From positions 1 through 12,247 of the forward strand of contig DEQQ01000046.1 in assembly GCA_002360455.1 (NCBI GenBank): DNA of 12,247 bases, read 5' to 3'. The translations under genes and the position numbers were made by a program. Source of the stretch: Saprospiraceae bacterium UBA3362. Lineage in GTDB: Bacteria; Bacteroidota; Bacteroidia; Chitinophagales; Saprospiraceae. The notes below the pieces were generated by a model. The model was not told the DNA's origin and did not search any database. It worked only from the letters and a program-made list of their open reading frames with translations. Below, one piece after another: positions 6,695 to 12,247 of the stretch (positions are counted from its first letter, which is position 1; every line of letters begins with the position of its first letter).

Positions 6695-9600
6695 TTAAAA
6701 ACCTACATTAAGTCCAAGAGTGAACACCTGAGCATTTGGAGGTACGTTTTGATCTTTTCCGGAGTGGATAGAATTTCCATTGATTGACACCTCCGGGTCA
6801 GAGCCTCTGTATTTTGTAAATGTAAGAAGGTTCACTGCTTGTACATAGACTCTTGCTGATGAAATGCTTCTTCCTATGGTTGTAGATTTCAAGGGGATGT
6901 GATAGGCCAATTGCAAGCTTTTTAGCTTGAGGTAATCTCCCTTTTCCACTTTTGAGGTTGCAGAAAAAGAAAATCCTGCAGACACATTATCGCCGTATTG
7001 CAATTTTTGAATCTCTGTTTTTTGGCCGGGAGTAGTCCATCGATCTTTGATAAATGTTCCGTTGTTAAAATATCGCTGATCGGAATTTGTAGCGCGTGTT
7101 CCGTTGTATAAATAATTTCCCATGACAAAAGTAAAGTTGCAATTCAGTTCCCAATTTTTGTACTGCAAACTTTGGTTGAATCCTCCAAACCACTTTGGCA
7201 GTGAGGGTCCTTGGATCACTCCATCCTGATAATTATCAATGGCCGGAGCAGCTGTTCCATCCAAGTAAGTCCATCGAGGAGATCCTATATGATTGTAATG
7301 GACTACTTTGCCCTCTTTATTCACAAACATCATCAGTCCATTATCGGGATTTACACCAAGACAGGGAACAGCAAAAATCGAACCTATTGAATAGCCAACT
7401 CTGGTCATGTTTTGAACTCCGAAAATACTCGGTACAAAAACATCTGCAACCAAAGAAGTCACCTTGTTTTCTAATGTAGCTAAATTGGCATTGATGTTGT
7501 ATTTCCAATATTCTTTATTCAATACCTGTGCCTGAATACCAAGCTCCACTCCGCGATTATACATTGAACCGGCATTGAGGTTAATAAAATTTCCCGGTAT
7601 TCCTGCAGATGGAGCCTGCGGCGCTCTCAAGATCATTCCATCTATCAAATTATTGTAGTAATCAAACTCCAAACTAATTTTATCCTCCAAGAAGGACATA
7701 ATCAATCCTATATCCAGTTTTTTACTGGTTTCCCATTGCAAATCCGGATTGGATGCTTGAGCGTATTTTAAAGTTGGCTGACCTCCGTAGGTGGCAGATG
7801 TAAAAGCTCCTATAGCAGGATAGTCTCCAATCTCGCTGTTGCCCACGATTCCATAAGATCCTCTTAATCTCATGGAGCTAATCCATCGAGCCAGCGGCAA
7901 TGCAGTAAAAAAAGCTTCTTTGTGAACATTCCATGCCATGGATACACCTCCAAAATTTCCAAACTTGTTTCCCTCCGAAAGTGCAGATAAACCATCTCTA
8001 CGTGCATTCAAGCTTATGAAATATTTCTTCTTGAAATCATAATTCAAATTACTAAAAAACGACAAAAGATGATTTTCGGTAAAAACATTTCCTATCGGTG
8101 AAATATTGGTATATCCTCCTTGATAATTTTTGTAATAGACATCCGTGATGTTGCTTCTCTCTGCGCCCCATGAGCTCACTTTTGTTTTAACCTGTTCATG
8201 TCCTGCAAGCAACTCAATATTGTGTTTAGAATCAACCGTTTTATTCCAGGCTAAAGTATTGATCCAATTTGTTCGCTGCAACTTACTTAAAATATTGGTA
8301 GCCACTCCATTTGAAGCTGCTCCACCACCGTGTATTGGATTCAAGAAATCATTATTTTCTACCAATAGATAATTCAAACCAAAACTTGTTTTATACTTCA
8401 AAGATTTACTGAGTTGAATTTCAGAAAATAAATTTCCAATGCTGCTATAGTTGTCAGAGGTATGAATATCTTGATCCAACATCCATTGAAGATTGTAAGC
8501 ATTGATTGTACCTATGGTAGAAGGATTGTTCAATCCATATCCTACGCTTGTTCCGTTTTGAATATGGTAAGTTCCATTGGTATTGAACACCGGAACATTT
8601 GGCGGCAAGACAAAAGTCATCCTTGCCAAAGGTTCATTCAAAATATACTGAGAATTGTATGCCGATGATGAAAGAGTATTGCTTGGCACTGCACCGGTAA
8701 TAGGTCCTGTATTCTTACTGATATTGAATGATAGATTGGCACCGAGCTTAAGAAAATGATTGAGTTGGTGGTCAATATTCAATCTTGTGTTATATCGAGT
8801 AAATGTATTGGTTTTGATAAAATTATTTTGATCTGTGTATCCCAATGAAAAATAATATTGAGTTGCATTATTGGCTCCGCTTACACTGAACTGATGCTGA
8901 TGCGACCATCCCGGTTTGTAAGCTACATCATACCAATTTGTATTGACAATACTGCTGTCAGGATTTCGCATAAGCTGATATCCCGGCGCTCTGCCGGAGT
9001 TGACCATTGCTTCATTTTTGATCATTACATAATCTTCTGCAGACAACAACTCAGGAAGATTGAACGGAGTACTTACACTCAACCAGGTATCATAGTTTGT
9101 TTTAATTCTCCCTTTTTTTCCTTTTTTGGTAGAAATAACCATCACCCCATTTGCTGCACGGGAACCATAAATGGCGGCTGCGGAGGCATCTTTTAATATA
9201 TCTATCGATGCAATGTCATTGGGATTGATATCAGACAGAGGATTGTTTCCTATTACGCCACCAATGGCTCCGGTAAACATAGCTACACCATCTACAACCA
9301 CCAATGGAAAAAGCCCTGAGGTGATCGAATTTAATCCTCGTATTCTCAACACCGGAGTATTGTTTAGTATGTTTGAAGGTTGAATTAAATCTACACCCGG
9401 AGCCAATCCTCCAAGTAATTGATCAAAACTGGTCGATGGTCTGTGAATTAATTGTTTATTTCCTATGCTTGCAACCGAACCTGAGAAGTCCCTTTTCTTT
9501 TGAACAGAATAACCGCTTACGATGAGAACTTCATCCAATTCTTTGGTCTGTTCTTCCATTGCAATAATAAGAGGTTCTGCATTAGACACGATCAATTCTT

Positions 9601-9853
9601 GAGCCTGATATCCAAGATAAGTCGCTGTAATTATCATAGGAAAAGAATCAGGGACCAAGAGATTAAATTCTCCTAATGTATTGGTTGTTGCTGTTCTATT
9701 TTTTCCATTTGCTATTATAACTACTCCTTCCAGAGTTTGTTCGCTTTTGGCATCAATCACTTTTCCTATCAAGTTGATTTCTTGTGCCTCTAATGATAAA
9801 GTTTGAAACCAATAAAACAAACTAAAACAGATCATAAAATTGCGAATTCGCAT
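6695..9853 (-). CDS. SusC/RagA-family TonB-dependent outer-membrane transporter
   Basis: This 1052-residue beta-barrel imports a nutrient captured by the SusD partner, driven by TonB. From the ATG at 9853 it has a signal peptide (about 1-24, ending SLEAQ), then a carboxypeptidase-regulatory-like beta-sandwich (about 26-100: LIGKVIDAKSEQTLEGV, TNTLGEFNL, ATYLGYQ). A SusC-type TonB-box region, LDEVLIVSGYSVQKKRDFSGSV (107-127 and just beyond), follows. The plug shows LRIRGLNS, PLVVVDGV, and the family signature NPNDIASIDILKDASAAAIY continuing GSRAANGVMVISTKKG. The remainder is a long aromatic-rich barrel ending in NVGF with the terminal phenylalanine typical of outer-membrane barrels. There is no STN signalling domain, so anti-sigma signalling through this receptor is not expected. 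An upstream ATG at 9916 would put 21 extra residues before the signal peptide and lies almost on the candidate promoter, so the inner start is preferred. Confidence 0.96.
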   Translation of the reverse strand: MRIRNFMICFSLFYWFQTLSLEAQEINLIGKVIDAKSEQTLEGVVIIANGKNRTATTNTLGEFNLLVPDSFPMIITATYLGYQAQELIVSNAEPLIIAMEEQTKELDEVLIVSGYSVQKKRDFSGSVASIGNKQLIHRPSTSFDQLLGGLAPGVDLIQPSNILNNTPVLRIRGLNSITSGLFPLVVVDGVAMFTGAIGGVIGNNPLSDINPNDIASIDILKDASAAAIYGSRAANGVMVISTKKGKKGRIKTNYDTWLSVSTPFNLPELLSAEDYVMIKNEAMVNSGRAPGYQLMRNPDSSIVNTNWYDVAYKPGWSHQHQFSVSGANNATQYYFSLGYTDQNNFIKTNTFTRYNTRLNIDHQLNHFLKLGANLSFNISKNTGPITGAVPSNTLSSSAYNSQYILNEPLARMTFVLPPNVPVFNTNGTYHIQNGTSVGYGLNNPSTIGTINAYNLQWMLDQDIHTSDNYSSIGNLFSEIQLSKSLKYKTSFGLNYLLVENNDFLNPIHGGGAASNGVATNILSKLQRTNWINTLAWNKTVDSKHNIELLAGHEQVKTKVSSWGAERSNITDVYYKNYQGGYTNISPIGNVFTENHLLSFFSNLNYDFKKKYFISLNARRDGLSALSEGNKFGNFGGVSMAWNVHKEAFFTALPLARWISSMRLRGSYGIVGNSEIGDYPAIGAFTSATYGGQPTLKYAQASNPDLQWETSKKLDIGLIMSFLEDKISLEFDYYNNLIDGMILRAPQAPSAGIPGNFINLNAGSMYNRGVELGIQAQVLNKEYWKYNINANLATLENKVTSLVADVFVPSIFGVQNMTRVGYSIGSIFAVPCLGVNPDNGLMMFVNKEGKVVHYNHIGSPRWTYLDGTAAPAIDNYQDGVIQGPSLPKWFGGFNQSLQYKNWELNCNFTFVMGNYLYNGTRATNSDQRYFNNGTFIKDRWTTPGQKTEIQKLQYGDNVSAGFSFSATSKVEKGDYLKLKSLQLAYHIPLKSTTIGRSISSARVYVQAVNLLTFTKYRGSDPEVSINGNSIHSGKDQNVPPNAQVFTLGLNVGF

Positions 9854-9918
9854 GGGTACGGGTTTTGGTTTAAATGAATTTATTATATATAATTGATTGA
9901 AGAATTTTCCTTCCATAC

Positions 9919-9953
9919 GAAAGGTAATGGTGTCCTGCTTGAGCTAAATCAAA
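9919..9953 (-). promoter_or_regulatory. Candidate Bacteroidota-type promoter for susC-susD
   Basis: On the minus strand TTTG (9953-9950) and TACCTTTC (9926-9919, seven of eight to TAnnTTTG) are 23 bp apart. The Bacteroidota consensus is TTTG, about 19 bp (variable), TAnnTTTG. Transcription would start near 9912, giving a leader of about 60 nt before the ATG at 9853. The spacer is long, and such short motifs arise by chance in AT-rich DNA. Confidence 0.3.
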
Positions 9954-9991
9954 ACTTAATGAAAGCCTGAAAAGAATTGATCAAATGATCA

Positions 9992-10011
9992 TTTTCATTG
10001 ACGAATGAAAA
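9992..10011. other. Perfect 8-bp hairpin upstream of susC
   Basis: TTTTCATT (9992-9999) pairs with AATGAAAA (10004-10011) around a GACG loop. Beside it TGATCA occurs twice (9979-9984 and 9986-9991) separated by one to two bases. The site lies between the stop of the DUF3052-like gene (10093) and the susC promoter candidate. On the minus strand no T-run follows the stem, so a terminator is uncertain; an operator is equally possible. Confidence 0.3.
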
Positions 10012-10092
10012 AACCCGTTGGAAAATGCAATAAAATAAAATCGGGGATTATCCGGTAAAATATGCGTTAGATCATAACTCAATTGGCTTGGT

Positions 10093-10560
10093 TTATTTTC
10101 CTTTTTGGGTAGTTCTTGCCTTTGCTTCTTTGGAGATCGCAAAACTTTCTCTTCTTGTGATCGTTTTGATAAACTCCACTTTTCTTAACCTAAGAGCACT
10201 CCAGTCAGAATCGATTGCTACTATTCTTACTCCTTCCATCCGATAAGGTGCAAATACTTGCCATCCGGTATCTCTGTTGAAGTCGCAGGAATATTTTTTT
10301 GAACTCATTTTGGGATAACAAACCCAAAAAACTGCGTCACCATTAAGTTTGTCGCAGACCTTTTTTGCAATCTCATCGAGCTGCTGTTGTTGTGAAGCAA
10401 AACAAAGTACAAAATCCAATGAAGATGCCTTCTCTATTGTTGTCTTAACCTCGCACATGGTTTTGATTACAGCCAATTCTCCTTCAAAGCTTTCGGGCGC
10501 ATTGAGGATATAAATTGGATCCTGAGATTTGTAATTTAATTTTTTAAACAGCTGACTCAT
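10093..10560 (-). CDS. DUF3052-like protein
   Basis: This 155-residue soluble protein of unknown function begins 52 bp after the sdaA stop on the same strand. Its layout matches the small DUF3052-type family as I remember it: an early DPIYILNAPESF strand-turn, a central DFVLCFASQQQQLDEIAKKV strand-helix, then DAVFWVCYPKMSSK (75-88; compare LW(V/I)xWPKKxS in the family) and DFNRDTGW. The signature DSDWSALRLRKVEFI lies at 117-131. The strand-helix-strand order resembles a Rossmann-like or methyltransferase-type half fold, but no cofactor motif is complete. The last 20 residues are basic and likely flexible. No signal peptide is seen. Family membership is by motif recall; function is unknown. 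Confidence 0.82.
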   Translation of the reverse strand: MSQLFKKLNYKSQDPIYILNAPESFEGELAVIKTMCEVKTTIEKASSLDFVLCFASQQQQLDEIAKKVCDKLNGDAVFWVCYPKMSSKKYSCDFNRDTGWQVFAPYRMEGVRIVAIDSDWSALRLRKVEFIKTITRRESFAISKEAKARTTQKGK

Positions 10561-10612
10561 AATTCCATTTTCTAAAGCTTGGATTTCACTTTCCTTGTTT
10601 CAAAAAAATTCA

Positions 10613-12028
10613 TCAACATTCACTTACATTTACAGAGATTTTAGCCAGTCCTCCTTCTGAAGTTTCTTTATACTTTGTATTCATATCCAATGCCGTTTGC
10701 CACATGGTCTGAATGATATTGTCCAAAGAAATGCGCGCCACCGATGAGTCTGATTCTAATGCAATGTTACAGGCAGTGATGGCTTTCATAGCTCCCATAC
10801 TGTTGCGTTCAATACAAGGAATTTGAACCAATCCACCTACAGGATCACAGGTCATTCCGAGATGATGTTCCATTGCGATCTCTGCAGCTTGCAAGACCTG
10901 CTCTCTTGTTCCTCCGAGTGCTTCGGTCAGCCCTGCTGCAGCCATAGAACTTGATACACCAATTTCTGCCTGACAGCCTCCCATGGCAGCTGATATGGTA
11001 GCTCGTTTTTTGTAAAAAGTTCCTATCTCTCCGGCAGTAACAATAAATCTCACGATCTCTTCTTCTCCAAAATGGGGAATAAAACAAAATGCATACATCA
11101 AAACTGCTGGAATCACTCCGGATGCTCCATTGGTTGGAGCTGTAATAATTCTTCCAAAAGAAGCATTCTCCTCATTGACTGCCAAAGCAAATACGCTGAC
11201 CCATTTATTCACTGTGGCAAATGAATGATCTCCATTTCGTATTCCCTCTATCCATTGATCCACAGTATCAAATTTTTGTCCATTCAGCAATCTTTTATTG
11301 ATATCATGCGCTCTGCGTCTTACCAAAAGTCCACCGGGCAAAATACCTGATTTATTCACTCCTCGAAAAATACATAATTTGATTTCATTCCATAAAAAAA
11401 GAGCCTGCTGTTTTGTCTCAGCTTCAGATCTCCAAGCTCTTTCATTGAGCAATACCAATTCTGAAATTTTAAGATTCAATTTTTTGCAATTGTCGAGAAG
11501 GTCTTGAGCACTGTGACAAGGATACTGTGTTTTTACTTTAGTCTTTTGCAATTGTTCATACTCTTTGACCACAAATCCGCCTCCTACGGAATAAAAATGC
11601 TGAATATAATCCTGCTGATCTACAATTTTAGCGCGGAATAACATTCCGTTGGGGTGGAACGGAAGGCTTTCATTTTTTTTGAATAGAAGATGTTGTGCCT
11701 TACTAAACGGGATGGTCTTGTGCGGAGATATATTGATGCATTGGTCTATTTCTATAGCCTGTATTTTTTCAGAAATTTTATCAGTATCAATACTATTGAA
11801 ATCCTCATCAGACAGGCCCATAATCACAGCAATGTCTGTTCCGTGTCCTATGCCTGTTTTTGCCAAGGAACCAAACAGCTCACAATAAATCTCGATGACT
11901 CCGACCATCAAATGTTGATCTCTCAATTCATTTAGAAACATCCTTGAAGCCTGCCAAGGCCCCATTGTATGAGAAGAAGATGGCCCTATACCAAGTTTAA
12001 TGATTTCGAATACACTGATTGACTCCAT
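10613..12028 (-). CDS. sdaA: L-serine ammonia-lyase, iron-sulfur-dependent, single chain
   Basis: This cytoplasmic [4Fe-4S] enzyme deaminates L-serine to pyruvate and ammonia. The 471-residue chain carries both the beta part (SVFEIIKLGIGPSSSHTMGPW, residues 5-25; GSLAKTGIGHGTDIA, 53-67) and the alpha catalytic part (TAPTNGASGVIPAVL, 297-310; GGCQAEIGVSSSMAAAG, 350-366; GMTCDPVGGLVQIPC, 391-405). C352, C394 and C405 have the spacing (42 and 11) of the three cluster-ligating cysteines in the Legionella enzyme structure. The chain ends in SVNVSEC, so C471 matches the C-terminal cysteine that enters that active site as a removable fourth ligand. The open frame runs upstream to an ATG at 12166, but that would overlap the preceding gene (stop at 12046). 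The ATG at 12028 gives the canonical MESISVFE start, 17 bp after that stop. Confidence 0.96.
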   Translation of the reverse strand: MESISVFEIIKLGIGPSSSHTMGPWQASRMFLNELRDQHLMVGVIEIYCELFGSLAKTGIGHGTDIAVIMGLSDEDFNSIDTDKISEKIQAIEIDQCINISPHKTIPFSKAQHLLFKKNESLPFHPNGMLFRAKIVDQQDYIQHFYSVGGGFVVKEYEQLQKTKVKTQYPCHSAQDLLDNCKKLNLKISELVLLNERAWRSEAETKQQALFLWNEIKLCIFRGVNKSGILPGGLLVRRRAHDINKRLLNGQKFDTVDQWIEGIRNGDHSFATVNKWVSVFALAVNEENASFGRIITAPTNGASGVIPAVLMYAFCFIPHFGEEEIVRFIVTAGEIGTFYKKRATISAAMGGCQAEIGVSSSMAAAGLTEALGGTREQVLQAAEIAMEHHLGMTCDPVGGLVQIPCIERNSMGAMKAITACNIALESDSSVARISLDNIIQTMWQTALDMNTKYKETSEGGLAKISVNVSEC

Positions 12029-12045
12029 GATTGGTTTATCTTGTC

Positions 12046-12247
12046 TTAATACAATTTTTCTGAAAAAATTTCTTTGACTTCTTGAAAGGAAATCCATTTG
12101 AGTAAAATGCCGAGAACAGCAATTAAAATAGACCAAATCAATAAAGAAAGAATGAAAGATGAACAATAACGGTGTAGCCCATAAGCTGAAAATGATAATA
12201 CAGAAAATAATAAGATCAATCTCAATCCAAAAGCTGAGCTGAAATAC
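12046..12247 (-). CDS. Polytopic membrane protein, C-terminal fragment (5' part outside window)
   Basis: Reading from the window edge on the minus strand (first complete codon 12246-12244), an open frame of 66 codons ends at TAA 12046. It has two hydrophobic segments (GLRLILLFSVLSFSAYGL and SSFILSLLIWSILIAVLGIL) followed by the short amphipathic tail KWISFQEVKEIFSEKLY. That shape, a final pair of helices and then a brief charged helix, is common at the end of polysaccharide flippases (Wzx/MATE-like) and other multi-pass transporters, but the fragment is too short to decide. Its stop lies 17 bp before the sdaA ATG, so the two are probably co-transcribed. The frame's coherence and the fit with the sdaA start are the main evidence that it is real. 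Confidence 0.75.
   Translation of the reverse strand, partial: YFSSAFGLRLILLFSVLSFSAYGLHRYCSSFILSLLIWSILIAVLGILLKWISFQEVKEIFSEKLY

Noticed and set aside
9854..9916. ATG at 9916 as the susC start
   Set aside because: It would place 21 residues before a standard signal peptide and falls almost on the candidate promoter.

Overview
The window looks like a chromosomal segment from an AT-rich member of the Bacteroidota, most likely a Saprospiria-type lineage. The signs are a SusC/SusD outer-membrane pair, a secreted LamG protein ending in a type IX secretion (gliding-motility, CHU_C-type) C-terminal domain, TatC with the lineage's extended first periplasmic loop, and few Shine-Dalgarno sequences. 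The lineage is inferred from protein families; no rRNA or tRNA gene is present.

Layout. Bases 1-285 are non-coding and hold two copies of a 65-bp direct repeat (63/65 identical, 202 bp apart) with two perfect hairpins between them. On the minus strand, 286-1497 encodes a secreted LamG/Ig-like/CHU_C protein. A 394-bp divergent gap (1498-1891), holding at most a doubtful 52-codon ORF, separates it from tatC (1892-2713, plus) and a closely linked small membrane protein with a PH-like domain (2723-3190, plus). A hairpin-rich spacer follows, then an unrecognised small minus-strand gene (3365-3796). Diverging from it is a branched-chain amino-acid aminotransferase (3883-4962, plus). After a convergent spacer comes a minus-strand susC-susD operon (susC 9853-6695, susD 6664-5210) with a candidate Bacteroidota-type promoter near 9919-9953. 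The right end is a second minus-strand run: the C-terminal end of a polytopic membrane protein cut by the window edge (12247-12046), an iron-sulfur L-serine ammonia-lyase (12028-10613) and a DUF3052-like protein (10560-10093).

How the genes fit together. SusC and SusD should form a TonB-dependent importer for an oligomeric or other nutrient, but no degradative enzyme or regulator accompanies them here, so the substrate is unknown. The aminotransferase and serine ammonia-lyase are ordinary amino-acid metabolism (branched-chain amino-acid interconversion; serine to pyruvate and ammonia). TatC is the substrate-receptor core of twin-arginine export; TatA is not in the window. I see no defence system, prophage, insertion sequence or CRISPR array, and nothing I could honestly call a new multi-gene system. 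The points most worth a second look are the repeat at the left edge, the TatC substitution at an otherwise conserved glutamate position, the tatC-linked PH-like protein, and the unrecognised 143-residue protein.

Several starts were moved inward. For the aminotransferase, susD and the 3365-3796 gene, the longest open frame begins at TTG while a well-placed ATG lies just inside. For susC and sdaA the longer ATG start lies upstream of, respectively, a clean signal peptide and the end of the preceding gene.
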